DNA of 64,000 nt from NCBI RefSeq assembly GCF_024586455.1, contig NC_065923.1, positions 68,855,076-68,919,075 on the forward strand, in the 5' to 3' direction. Position numbers and translations under genes: made by a program. Below are positions 1 to 11,710 of this stretch, one piece after another. Numbering within the stretch: position 1 is the first letter of the stretch; each line of letters opens with the position of its first letter. The notes beneath the pieces were generated by a model that made no database searches, had not been told where the DNA came from, and saw nothing but the letters and a program-made list of their open reading frames with translations. This stretch comes from Bactrocera neohumeralis. Taxonomy: Eukaryota; Arthropoda; Insecta; Diptera; Tephritidae.

Positions 1-480
1 CCGATCTTCAGAACATAAACTATCCGCAACTCGTTTTAATATAAATTTTAGATAGATAAAACCGGCAGACAACTAAGTCTACTTTCCGTAAATGTCTTCA
101 CCGAAAGCAAAAAATTGTAATAAAGCCGATGCTTCATTGTCAATCGAAAGTTCATAGAAAGTAGTGAAAATAAAACGACAAGAAATCACCACGCGATTAC
201 AATCCAAATTGGCGGAGAAAAACCCGAAGCGTACCTGCAGCTAATTAAAATGTTCATTAAAGTGATTTTTCGTCGCTAATTTCACTCGGCAATTACCGTT
301 GAATTACATGCGAAAAGTCGACGTTTGTGCCCGATTCCATATGAAAATTCGTGAGTTCAAAAACACACATAAACCAACAAGGAAATAAGAAGAAATAATG
401 AGCAGAATTAAAACGCCAAACTGTCCGACTGCAAATGTGATCGCTTGCAGGCAGCAATTCACCGATATTTGCTATTTCTT
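1..480. other. Unique non-coding stretch, no gene seen
   Basis: A+T-rich DNA with stops in all frames and no recognisable protein, RNA or repeat. It may be intron or flank of a gene outside the window; nothing in the sequence decides this. Confidence 0.5.
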
Positions 481-880
481 CGGCAGTTTTCTCATTTTTC
501 GCGGCTATAGCAAATTTTTGGTTTTTGTTGTAATTTTTTATGTTTGTTGTAATTACTTGGTTTTGTTGTAATTTCGCATTGTTGTTGTAATTTATTGTTT
601 TTGTTTTAACCTTTTGTTGTTGTTTTTTTGTTTTTGTTGCAAATTTTTGTTTTTTGTAACCTTTTGTTGTTGTTGCAATTTGTTGTTGTTGTTGTTGTAT
701 TTTTTTTTTTTTTGCGAAACTTTTGTTTTTGTTGTAACTTTATGTTTTTGTTGTAATTTTGTGTTGTTGTTATAATTTTTTGTTTTTGTTGTGATTTCTT
801 CTTTTTATTGCGATTTTTTGTTTTTATTGTAACTTTTTGATTTTATTGTATTTCTTGTTAAACTCATTTTTTTGCTGCTT
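481..880. repeat. TTG/T-rich low-complexity tract
   Basis: A degenerate run built on TTTTGTTGTAATTT, with variants TTTTTGTTGTAA and GTTGTTGTTGTT. The motif recurs roughly every 20-25 bases but is too irregular to count as clean units. The tract ends near 870, where composition changes to a more G+C-rich region. It is probably expanded by slippage. No coding frame is supported. Confidence 0.75.
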
Positions 881-899
881 TTGTTCTTTACTACTTTTC

Positions 900-1640
900 G
901 CTTAATCACTCGAAATTGATCAGTGATCCGTGATTTGACATCCAAAGTAGCTGCGCGCCATCGATCGCTGGATCGAATCACGCACACACACAGACCCGCG
1001 CAAAAACAAACGACTGCACAGCGACTGATTAAAAGAGTATCTCTGCCGAGTCCCACTCAAATTGTTGTGAACTACATTGAATTGCCGCCAAATGCCATGG
1101 CACTGTCGTCAGCAGCATGTCCGTCCGCAAGTCACTTGCACAGTCGGTCCGTCAGCACGTCCGTACATCAAACTAGCAGCGCGTCAATCCGTCAATCCGT
1201 CAGATCGTCAATCTGTCGCTCACTCACTCATTCAAGCCAAGGCAGGCCAGGCACCAGCCAGCTTCGTATGTATGTATTTCCAGTCGGCCAGAAATTTTGC
1301 GATCAATAACAGTTCACTGCCTGATTGCCGTTTTGTTTCGTTTATTGCTTCGTTTAGATTTTATTTTAGGGAGTTCAAAATAAGATCACTTTGGCAGCGC
1401 GCAACTCAGTTTGCGGCATGTGAAATTCGCTCGTCCGTGCGCCGCGCCCGTTGTCCCGCCGTCTGTCTGCCTGCCTGCTAAACTTTTGACTTCTCGGCGC
1501 TCCAGATTTTGCTTTTGCGTGAGTTTTATTTCGCTTTTTCGCAACGATGTGTGACGAATTTAAATTTTTGCCGAAAAATTGTAACTCGCACAGCTGCCCG
1601 TTTGTTTTCAGGGAGTGTACGTGATGAAATTTACAACAGT
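900..1640 (+). promoter_or_regulatory. G+C-richer block, candidate promoter or non-coding 5' exon (weak)
   Basis: This block stands out from its A+T-rich surroundings. It has a GATCAGTGATC motif at 918-928, degenerate CGTCAATC/CGTCCGTC repeats at about 1135-1230, and a CpG-bearing segment near 1430-1475 (GTGCGCCGCGCCCG). A TCAGTT that could serve as an arthropod initiator lies at about 1406, and GTGAGT at about 1518 would make a good splice donor. A downstream promoter element at the proper distance is not evident. Open frames here are serine-rich products of the repeats and one begins with GTG, so I do not call coding sequence. Promoter identity is a guess from composition and context. Confidence 0.2.
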
Positions 1641-2038
1641 TTTATTTCACCGCAGTGTTGAGCGGTGTCGAGTGGTGTTCGAAAATTTACAATCAACTTG
1701 CGCATAACTTCCTTGGACATGTCGCAGCGCTGATTTATGTTGGTAAAAAGTGATCAAAAGAGACCAAATTGGTGCAAAAATATTTTTTGGTATTAAAAAT
1801 AGAGCACGAAGGCGGTTTGAGGAGGATTAAGTGAGATTTAGATAGAGATCCAACTTTTTTCAGAGGCAATCCCTAATTCTAACGGAATCCACAGCATTGG
1901 AGTAGGAGCTTGGAAATTCTATTCCAATACTATGACGAGCCACACCTTTACGGTGCTGATATCGGGAATCGACAAAGTTGTACATCTTTTCAGTTTTAAT
2001 TGTCACCAAGAATATTTTATAGTGCTGATAAATATTTC
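1641..2038. other. Unique non-coding stretch
   Basis: No gene, RNA or mobile element was recognised. It leads into the duplicated region that starts near 2039. Confidence 0.4.
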
Positions 2039-2440
2039 CCAGAAAAAAAGCCCATAATTTGCGAACGATCTCAAGCAAGACGATCAACCTGGAGCTGGAG
2101 CTTAAGTATATATTGAAACCCATCTAAGTTTGGCTATACATAAACTTGCGATTTTTGTAAGTCTTATTAGTTTCCATTGAAATGAAGAAGTAGAGCCCTT
2201 AGAATATTCTATAGCAATGAGAAAACTTTCTCATTCGACCTCTTCAAGCTGGATCTATATTGAACCTATCTAAGTTCCGCTATAGGTACATAAACTTGCG
2301 ATCCTTTACCTCTTATTGGTATCCATTGAAATGAAGAAGTTGAAGCCTTAGAATATTCTAAAGCGATGACAAAGATTTTCCAGGAATGAAGCCCATAATT
2401 TAACGACGAACTCAAGCAAAGCGATCGACCTCCTGAAAGT
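2039..2440. repeat. Diverged tandem duplication, ~150 bp period
   Basis: The segment around ATAAACTTGCGAT and CCATTGAAATGAAGAAGT occurs twice: TAAACTTGCG is at 2141 and again at 2291, giving a period of 150. A flanking module containing AAGCCCATAATTT occurs at about 2048 and again at about 2390. The copies differ by substitutions and small indels, and the middle copy lacks part of the module. It is an old local tandem duplication with no coding potential. Confidence 0.75.
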
Positions 2441-2689
2441 AAGAGTTGTGGGTAGGTGCAATCTGCATATATTGGCGGAAATACGGCGTAAAGCCTGGAA
2501 ATGATGCTATCATTTTCATTCCGTTAAAACTAATGCATGCCAGATAGTACGTTATGTTCCATAATTTGCCGTATCCTCTTGTTACATTTCGAACTGAATA
2601 CCTCATGCATCGAAACAAGTGAAAACACAAAATTTTGGATCACAATTAAAGTAAATTTTGTACGTAAGTCGGTCGTTTATATGTAATGG

Positions 2690-3145
2690 TTGAAGATGTG
2701 CTGTGGTTCCGACAGTCAACTGGAAATCTCAGCGCGTGTTTCTGAGGCGGAGTCCAGCACACATTCTTTTAAGTTTTAATGGTCTTTGTTAATGAGACCC
2801 TTAGGATAATCTATATTTCTCACAAGTCAAGTCCGAACGACCTCTTGGGGCTGTAGGTTGTGGATTATAGTGCCTAAAAAATAAGTGGAGCGATTGACAT
2901 TGTTCCGAGTCTCATCCCTTGCAGCCGAAGTAGCCATGGGTTTAATAGCTTGCTTGACCTTCTGTAGGTTATGAGGTCATAAAACGTATAATTTATGTAA
3001 GTTCGAAGTTGCTAAAAAACTTTTCGAGCAATGTGGAACTGGGTTTTTGGATCATAAGAAAATTAGTTTAAGGCCGTTTGTTGGAGATGTGGTGTGGCTG
3101 CCGGCAGTCAATTGAAAGCCTCAGATTATGTTTCTGAAACTTTTC
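2690..3145. repeat. Diverged direct duplication, ~392 bp apart
   Basis: A block of about 57 bases beginning GATGTGCTGTGG near 2693 recurs as GATGTGGTGTGG near 3085. Both copies continue through a CAGTCAA..TTTCTGA stretch. The sequence upstream of each copy also matches loosely (TTTGGATCA near 2634 and 3044). The segment at 2795-2850 resembles the module in the tandem duplication upstream, so this may be one family of local duplications. Confidence 0.6.
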
Positions 3146-3339
3146 ATGGAAATCATCATACATCCGAAGAAGGCCTTTGAAAGTCCGACCCATTCTGATA
3201 TTAAGATTGCCACAAACTTGGATTTGGAGTTCCGGAAACACAGAAAATATTTCGCAAAATAGCTTTGGAAGCAACGGCTCTGTCTGAAAATTTCGCAGCG
3301 TTATTGTAAAATAGTTTAATCTTCGCATGGAACGACAAG

Positions 3340-6300
3340 TTCACCTAAAATAACATTCGTCTTGATTAAGTCGGTAAAGAACTTCAAACAGCTTCAATTC
3401 GTTAACTCTGCTCAACATATGTAAAATGGGAGAATTTTTAAAGGTCCCATAAATATAATCAAATTAAAATCCGTATCAAAATCTAGTGCCGGCTGCTAAA
3501 AGTCGTCTCCTTTATATTACTAGCCTAATGATGTGCTTTAAAGCCCGTACTTGGGAAAAATCAATTTTATTAATTGAGATTTGCTAAGATATCTCTTTAA
3601 GATCTGTGCTGGTATCTAACGCTTAGAGAGCTCCTGGGAAACGATTCAGCAGTACAAAGTTGTCCAAGCAAATGATTACTATGACCATATGCTTTCAACA
3701 ATTAATCAACACAGCAGGCAGCAATTTTACTATGAAAATATTTTTTTGGAGAAATTTATTTTTTAAGGTTAGGCAAAAGTGTTGCAAATACAAACAACGC
3801 TAAATAAAAATTAACCGTAAACGTTAGACAAACACACAATGATTATTTCTGCACTTAAGATCAAGTGAATAGGCACAGTGTAGGCTCATAGGTTGTTAAC
3901 AAATTTATAAGAAAAAAATGCAATAAAAAATATCAAAAAATTTTACATATGTCTATAGTTATATAGTGGGACCGAAGAAAGCAAAAAATATTGTAAAATG
4001 GCGCGAAAACAATCCGCTCAATTATGTTTGTTGGCTTCAACTCGCGCTAGCCGTGCCTACTTTTTGTGCGTAATTAATTACCAGAGCATAGCGGGTGTTT
4101 AATTTAAAGAGAAGAAAGAAAGACGCACGAAAGAGCAGTTAGTTAAGAGTCTTATTAAATATGAAAGCAATTTATTAGTGAACTAGTTTTTTGCCATAAC
4201 AGCACACCAGAGGGTTACATATGTGGATCGTCTGCGAGACTATGCCATGCACCCAATATAATGTTTATTTGTAGTAACTGACAGCATAACAAGGCGTTAC
4301 AAATTGGTTAAACCCGAAAAAGAAATGTGGGAGACGTGCAAAAATGCCTAACTGTGTAAATTAAACACAACCTCTAAAATGAAAAAATTAAAAAATAATA
4401 ATAAATAAATAGAAGAAAAAAATAAATAAATATGCACCAAATAAAAAAAAAATATTAGAAAAAATTACAAAAAAATTACAAAAAATTAAAAAAAAATGTA
4501 TTGTGAAATATATATTCGATTTGAAAAATTATAACAATACACAAATTTTTTTCAAGCGTAACAGCATAACAGATACTTTTATAGAGATGCCCAAAATGCG
4601 TCGCGACTTAAGTGTTTCGCTGGCAAAATAACAACTGTAATAAAAATAATAATCATAAATAAATGTCCGACTGTCAGCAAAGATAGCATGAAAATGAAAT
4701 GAAATAATTCGCAACAGCGTGTCAGCTTGATGGATTCGTGTCTGCAACACAATTTGTGGTAAATGAAATTTTTGCGCGTTTTTCTCGAAACACTTTCGCG
4801 TGTTACATCACAAGACTCAATGCAAAGTGATGCGAGGAGAAAAGAAGACAAAAAATAGTATAATTAAATAAAAGGCGAAATATATGAAAAAATTCAGAAA
4901 TAAAAAGCCAAAAATAAATAAATAAATTTTAATGGGATTTCCAGCGAATCCGCCAAGTGAAATGGATATTCGAAATATCTTAATTAAAATCGCTTAATAG
5001 CGCTTGGCGAATTATGATTTTATGTGCGATTGTTTGTAATTTGAAACATCATCCCTGGACACTTGACACACCAGCGTTGATGGTTACTCTCAAGTGTCAA
5101 CAGAAGCGTCGGCGCTGTGCTGTAGGCGGTTCGCTTGTTGCACATACAAAAGCTTAATTATTTGATAATATATTTTAATACAGTTAAGAAAGTAAATAAA
5201 TATTTAAACGTGTAGCACACTTGAGGCTTATATAAAGTAAAAGCGCTCAAATTTGCATTTTTACAGGTTATGAAACGGCATAGGAAGTTTCTCATTTTAA
5301 CTTCCTACATTAGTGAGGTTAGTAAAGTTGAAAGTTTTCGCTTCAAAGCTTGCTTAAGCGACTTTAGAAAAAATAGGTTTTCACTACTGAAATTATAGTT
5401 TGGCACCCGAAGTCGTAATTTTCTGCAATAATTCTGATTCTGACATGACACACGCGTGATCTGTCAAAAAACGGCTATTGAAAAGTACCTTTACTTGGAT
5501 CAGACTTTACATTCAAAAGAAAAAGAAAATAACTTTAAAATAAGCTCTCAAGACTAGTTTAAGAACATAAATATTCAAAAACCATAAGCAGTTCCATTAG
5601 ACCTTAGGAAGATCTATCATATAAGTACCTTATCATAGGCAGGAAATTTACTTATCGCACTAGTGTCATTTCCAGCTGAGGACACCATTATAATCCTTGA
5701 AAACTACTTTCTATAAAATCAACGTTAAGTAAGTTAAAGAAGCGCAGGCTGTAAGTAGACCTAATTTTTGGTAGTTTCTTGAACAAATCTAACTTATATC
5801 CGGCAGAAAAGACAACTTTTAAGCTAGCTGGTAGTCGAAACTAGTTTAAGACCTTAAGAATTCAAACGGCTTAGGAAGATTCAGCAGATCTCAAGAAATC
5901 TATCATAGAAGTGCTATATTACATGCAGTAAAGGAACACAGGGAGTTCTTTTATTAATATTATATTATTGCTTATACGATCTGGAAAACAACATCAACCC
6001 CTGCGAACTATTTGTGAAACTTTATATTAAGTTCCAATCGGTTCCAAAAATCTTAAACGTGACTTTCTCGAAACGCCGACACTGAAGATAATCAAAATTA
6101 CAGCGAAACTTGATATTTTCACACGACATTCTTACCTATATTTGTAAAGTGTAAATTTTTGACAACTTTTGGGAAGCCGACATTTTTCTCAAAAATCAAA
6201 GTTTTGATTAGTCCTTGGATAACTTGGATTGAATACTGGTAGTATTTATCTTTTGCTATCAATATTTTTATTTTTTTTTGATTTGAGTTTATTTAAAGCA

Positions 6301-7435
6301 GAAAAATCTCCATCGTCCCTTTTTTCGCAGGCTCTCCTGAGTCTATTTAAATCTCGAGATATGTACATATAACTGAAATAGTTTCTGTATGGAGAGGAGC
6401 TCTAGAACCAACAAATAAGTACTTGTAGGAACACATAGTATTATGTATCCTTCTGTACTACATCTACTCTGTCTCAGTCTCAGCGGCATACGCAGATAAA
6501 ACAACTTCAAACAGACCTACGTGAGATCACGTTAGATTGGTCTAGCTCACCTAAACTAAAATACAAGCGTGTGAGATTGGCGCTTAAAAATAATAAAAGC
6601 AGTAACTGTCGTTCAGAGTCTAAAAATTATTTTAAAATATTCAACATTTCAGAAGACACAGTCACCATTCATAATCCTTACCAAACAATAAACCGAACGA
6701 GAAATTGAACAAAAGCTAATAACTGATTTTAAAACGAAACCAATAAAAAACGAAAGGTCAAAACAAAAGCAATAAATGGAAGTCGTAAAAGCAATAAAAA
6801 CGACGAAGCGTTGAAAAGCGAAGTGACAACTTTAATGTCAAAGTCAATGAAAGCGCGCTTTGTGACTAGATTATTGATGAAACAGGTGAAATTAGTGTAA
6901 AGACATTGTCACAATGGGGTGCAAAACAAACGTTGATACGAAACAAATGAAAAGCATTAATGAAAAGAAAACAATTTAAATAAATTGAAGCAACGAAAGA
7001 TGGTTTTCAGTTATTAGAGCATATTTGTCTATTTTCTAACAAATAACTGTAACTTTTCATATTAAGTGGTAAAGGGCTTTCGGTTGACCGTTCAACTGTT
7101 GATGCGCTGAGCTCATAAAACGAGGTGAGCGACAATAAGAGAGCAGAAGAAGTGACAATTTGAATTGTGTGTAGTGAAGACTGTTTTGATTACTTAATAA
7201 TAAAAATTACCATTCCAGAGACTTGATAAATTGAACAATAGTATAGGTATGAATAAAAAATAAATTTTTATAAAAGTTGAAAGGAAATGAAACAATGAAT
7301 GATTTCATTCACAATTTATACAAATATGGAACAAAAAATGTGAATTCTTGATTAAATATTAAATTATATAAAAAATATTCTAATAATAATAATCTATTAT
7401 GCCCTCTCCTCAATCAAAAAAACTCACATAATCTC
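3340..7435. other. A+T-rich non-coding stretch, no gene seen
   Basis: About 4 kb with no supportable gene. It contains an A-rich low-complexity patch at about 4370-4500 and short inverted words (CACTTGACAC near 5060 and TCAAGTGTC near 5091) that are too short to mean much. Open frames are short and unlike known proteins. Confidence 0.5.
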
Positions 7436-7439
7436 GCAT

Positions 7440-7672
7440 ATTGATAAAGGCGCTAGTGAGGCACCCCATTTGGAAACATGGATCCCAGGGCCATCATCCT
7501 GCGTCTGCAGACTGCTATGTAGTCAATTAGTAGGTGTTCTGGAGTTTCAGGCTCCCTACCGCAGAACTGGGAATTTGCGCAAGAAGCTAGGCCCATGTTA
7601 GGCTATTCAGCCATTCTCTACACTCCTGTACCAGTAGCGATTTGATCTCATAATCAGAGATTACTTTAAATG
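7440..7672 (-). pseudogene. LINE remnant: RNase H-region fragment fused to C-terminal zinc-knuckle region
   Basis: On the minus strand the first part reads LLVQECREWLNSL, typical of the RNase H region of insect non-LTR retrotransposons. After an internal deletion or frameshift it continues FCGREPETPEHLLI, then CRRRMMALGSMFPNG. This resembles the cysteine-containing ...C..C...ETPEHLL.C.. motif at the C-terminus of I/LOA/R1-type ORF2 proteins; here the expected later cysteine region reads IDYIAVCRRR. The fragment is far too short to be active and has lost everything upstream. Clade assignment is uncertain; LINE identity is fairly secure. Confidence 0.7.
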
Positions 7673-7689
7673 CCGGTTGACTATCGTTA

Positions 7690-8175
7690 AATATGGTTAT
7701 ACGTTTGAAGCGATAATTTCGTGAAACAACTCGGAAAACTTCCTATAGGTATTGAGAGTTTGGTTAAAATTTCCAATGCAGAATTGACTCTTGCTATAGA
7801 AAGCAATCTATAGTTATGTTTTCTATTATGCTCCGTTGAGTTACAGATCAGTAGAGAGTTAAACAACAGTGGAGATTTATAGTTGAACAACAGTGAGTTA
7901 TTGTCGAGAGTTTTATGGAGCACTATTGACAACAAGATGGTTATAGATCTTAAGTCATAGAAGTAAAGATAAGTTATTAAACTTTTCGCATACTTAATGG
8001 AGTTACAGATCAGTAGAGAGTTAAAGTACAGCGGGGAGTTATATTTAGTTGAACAACAGTGGAGAGTTATAGTTGAAAGATTGATGAATACATACTGAGG
8101 ATAGCCAAGAGTTATAGTTAAAAAAATAGCGGAGAGTTATAGTCGAAATATTGATGGATACATATTGAAGACTTC
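7690..8175. repeat. Direct duplication (162 bp period) with GAGAGTTATAGTTGAA words
   Basis: A 26-base word beginning GAGTTACAGATCAGTAG is identical at 7838 and 8000, a spacing of 162. The DNA after each copy contains several variants of GGAGAGTTATAGTTGAA, with extra copies near 8065, 8105 and 8130. This is a small, fairly recent local expansion. The minus-strand open frame across it is not a plausible protein. Confidence 0.75.
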
Positions 8176-9123
8176 AAGGTTAACGATTTTTGGACAAAAA
8201 ATAAGAGATGTGTAAGGTCTCTGATGATTTTTTGAGCATTTGATAAAGGTTCCACAATTAAAACTATTTATTAAATGTCTTTTTCTGAAAAGAGGTTTGC
8301 TCTTTTGTTAGAATCTTCACTTATCCGAAAGTATCAAGGGGAGTATCACAAAAAAAGAAGACGTGAGTATACATCAGAAAATTATTTAAGAGAGCAATCA
8401 AATTCGCTGCTATAAAGATCAACTGATGATATGAAATGATCGTTAGATCTGAAAGATAGTATAAACAGATGAAAGAATTTTTCGCAAAACGTAGAAGCTT
8501 TCACTAAAACTGACCACACCAGCTAACAAAGAGAACAGCAACGAGATTTCAAGCAGCAAAATGACAGCAAAAAATCGCGCAATAAAGACAGCTCAAATGA
8601 CCGGTCATTGAAGAGGCAACCAGTGTGGCTGGACAGGGCAACAGTTGTTGGATGTGCGAACAGGAAAATAAATTTGCAAAACTGCCATATGGCACCGAGC
8701 AGACACAACAGCAGCGAAAAATAATTGTTGCAACAACAACATGCTTTAAGAAGTGCGCTTTGCAGACAAGTAATTGCACAAATGAATTGCGCAATGTGTG
8801 CGCACATTATTGAATTTGATTTACGGCGGCGAGCGTCGAGAAAAATTGCAAAACAGCAGACGTTGCATAGTAATTTGAAAGCGTGCAAATGCTGCAAGCA
8901 GGAAGACAACGGTGGCACAGGCATTGAACCTGCTCAACTGCCGCGCATACCGGCAGGCCTAGCGGGTTGACTGCCTAGCGGGCCGACAATTGCTTTGGGG
9001 CATCACCACCAGTGCTTGCAACAAGTGCACCAAAAATTGTGAATGTTGCTGGCACGTAGTTAAAACGGTACTTGCAACAATTCATGGAAATTTCATAAAC
9101 GCTGGCAGCGTAGATGATTTTTT
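8176..9123. other. Unique non-coding stretch, locally G+C-richer at 8500-9060
   Basis: No gene was recognised. A short direct repeat GCCTAGCGGG occurs twice near 8957-8982 inside a G+C-richer patch. Overlapping open frames on both strands here show no recognisable domain. Confidence 0.45.
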
Positions 9124-9672
9124 TATACCCTCAACGGGGTATATTAAGTTTGCCACGAAATTTGTAAGTTCCAGAAATAAAGTAAGCAAACCGCATGAAA
9201 TATATATGTATATTTATATCTATATATAATATGTATATATGTCTATACAGGATCGACGTGATGTGCTAACTCGTTTTAGTCCTGTTCGTCTGCCTGTCCG
9301 TCTGTATATATGAGAACTATTCCCTCAGTTCTTGAGTTATCGATCTGAAAACTTTTTCAAGTTTTTTACCATCCAAGAACCTGTTTATTTGTCGGTATCA
9401 CCGAAATCGGATCACTATAGCATATAGCTGTCATACAAATTGAACGCTCAAAATCAAGTGCTTATATGGAAAACTTTTTTGTTTAACCAGATATCTTCAC
9501 GAAATTCGACACACAATATTGCCCAAGACGAGGGTATAATCCACAAAGAAATTGTTAAGATCGAACCACTATAGCATATAGCTGCCATACAAACTGACAA
9601 ATAAAAATTTCTTCGTACCCGTTTGTCTCTAAGAAATGCAACTGTGAAGGGTATTATAGCTTCGAAGATATT
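9124..9672 (+). mobile_element. DINE-TR1-like (Helitron-related) element, two internal repeat units
   Basis: The element starts TATACCCTCAACGGGGTATA and ends GAAGGGTATTATAGCTTCG, so its ends carry short inverted TATACCC/GGGTATA words. A head segment containing GTCCGTCTG and CCTCAGTTCTTGAGTTATCG is followed by two internal units centred on CACTATAGCATATAGCTG at 9413 and 9567, a period of 154. Each unit includes ATATCTTCACGAAATTCG. The layout of conserved head, ~150 bp central tandem repeats and conserved tail matches the DINE-TR1 Helitrons known from Drosophila and Bactrocera. The family name is my inference from architecture; the repeat itself is directly visible in other copies in this window. 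Confidence 0.7.
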
Positions 9673-10569
9673 TTTTCTTGCTTTTGTTGCAAATTTTATT
9701 TCAGTATTTCCATTTATTTGATATCTTCTTTAAGTGCAGCGCGCACTTTTGCGCACCAAAAGGTCACAGCATTGACATTGAATACAAAATCATGGAAGAT
9801 TTGTCGGCAAAAAAGTAGTTGTCAGTAAACAAAGCGACGCCCCGGTCCAGCATGGGTCAGTGGTGAGTGGGTGCACACAAGGCCTACTATATAATGCAGG
9901 CTAACGAGCGGAGCCCGTAAATATATTATATATATTATTCATATGTGTATATACTATACATACATATGTGTTGGTTTAAATCGAGCTGCCAGCAACCGTT
10001 TTTGACGCATTGTGCCGCCCCCCTCGCTTAACAGTTGCACGTTGCGCTCTTCAGCGCCTCATCAAGCAGCTGTCCGGCAAGCATTTAGCCGCTTCATTGT
10101 TATAAATACGCGCCATAGTTGCTTGCCATTTATTGGTCAGCACAAAATCACTGCTGTTGCATGCCGACTAACCGCTAAGCATGCCTACAAATACAAGTAC
10201 AATTGCTTTGGTAGTCAATCATGCGCTGTGCGGCAAGCCAACAACGAACAACAGTTACAACACTCCATCTCCGGTTGACAGCTCGTGCGGGAGACGCTCT
10301 TCAAAATTTCTGCACTTCTCCAAATTAAATTACCCAACTATGCTATGCTGTGCTGCGCTATGTTGAGCGCTTTGCACACAAAAGCAGCAGTTAAGTTGTT
10401 GTTGTTGTTGTCAGAGGAAAATAAATAACCTTTAAATCATTTCATTTGAACTTTTCACAATTGACATGACGTTTATTGTGCTGATTGTTGTTGGACGGCG
10501 TATGGCATATAGTATAGCATAATGTAGTACTGCAGCGAAGAGAAGAGTAGAGAGAGAAGAGTGTGGTAG
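9673..10569. other. Unique stretch with GTT microsatellite
   Basis: Mostly unique non-coding DNA. A short GTT/TTG run lies at about 10396-10411. Several TA-rich runs near 9920-9960 are simple sequence. No coding region is supported. Confidence 0.45.
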
Positions 10570-11166
10570 AAAATAGCACAGCATAGCTTGCGTAGCAGGG
10601 CATAACGTAACAAAGAATAGTATAAAAATATAGAACATAATACACCATAGCATAGAATAACATAACATGTCAAAACATAACATAGCATAGCATAACATAA
10701 TATAGCACAACATAACATAGCATAGCACAATATAGTACTATAACATAACACAGCATAGCATAACATAACAAAACATAACATAGCATAACATAACATAGCA
10801 AAACATAACATAGCATAGCATAACATAATATAGCACAACATAACATAGCATGGCACAATATAGTATTATAACATAACACAGCATAGCATAATATATCATA
10901 ACACAATGTAGCACAACATAATATAGCATAACATAACATAGCAAAGGACAACATAACATAGCATAGCACAATTTAGTACTATGACAAAACATAGCATATT
11001 ATATCATATCATAATACAGCATAACATAACTTGGTATAACATAACAAAGCCACTGCAAAACATAATCTAACCCAGGACATAACCATTAATATAACACAGT
11101 TTAACACAACATAACTTAGCATAGCATAAAATAGTCCTACATAGCACAGCATAGCATCACATAGCG
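10570..11166. repeat. CATAA/CATAG pentanucleotide array
   Basis: About 600 bases of interspersed AACAT, AGCAT and related pentamers (such as AACATAACATAGCATAGC), with some 5n+/-1 interruptions. Overlapping minus-strand open frames rich in Met-Leu-Cys-Tyr are pure by-products of the 5-base period, which cycles through all frames and avoids stops. The array decays at both edges, which fits slippage with older units outside. Confidence 0.9.
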
Positions 11167-11710
11167 CCATTCAAGCGAGTTCAACTGCCTATTTTGCGCC
11201 CGCACAAACTCCATTTCTATCTTCTTGTTGTTTTTTAGTGGTTTTGTGTGATTTTTGAAAGAGTAGCGAAGATTCTTAAGTTGAATTCTTTTCCTGATTC
11301 CACAGCTATTGAAGCGTTTAAGAAATTTATGCGCAAAAGTTAAATGGTATTGAAAGAAACGTGACAGTAAATCAATCAAACGCTGACAAGTCACAAAACG
11401 GTACTTTAATTATTATTTTTTTGTTGCTGCAACACATAACGTTCTCTTATTGCCGCATGCCATACATAGCACAGCTTGTTCCCAACAATATGCGCTCATA
11501 GCTGCGATTCATGCCACTACGAATCGCTAGTAGTTGAGTGCCTCATCACTCATAATTCAATATGTCTATGGTAATTACGGTATTTTACGTCATACATGGT
11601 TTTGTATACCGTAATTAAATGTGGCATAATTGATATTGTATTTCTCACCTTTGTACAACATTTTCGTAGAATCGAAAAATCAGTAGAAAAGCAACAAAAA
11701 AAATATTTTT
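11167..11710. other. Unique non-coding stretch
   Basis: No gene or recognised repeat between the pentamer array and the next mobile element. Confidence 0.4.

Noticed and set aside
923..1481. Two overlapping Ser/Arg-rich open frames of ~130 codons
   Set aside because: Derived from degenerate CGTC/CAATC repeats; one begins with GTG, there is no domain and no consistent frame.
5060..5100. Short inverted words around ACACTTGACAC / TCAAGTGTC
   Set aside because: Only about 8-9 paired bases, within chance expectation for a window of this size.
8880..9000. tRNA-like or structured RNA in a G+C-richer patch
   Set aside because: No cloverleaf, no B-box GGTTCRANTCC at the right place; only a short direct repeat GCCTAGCGGG.
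10432..10992. Several Met-Leu-Cys-Tyr-rich minus-strand frames
   Set aside because: Translation of a pentanucleotide array in successive frames; not protein-coding.
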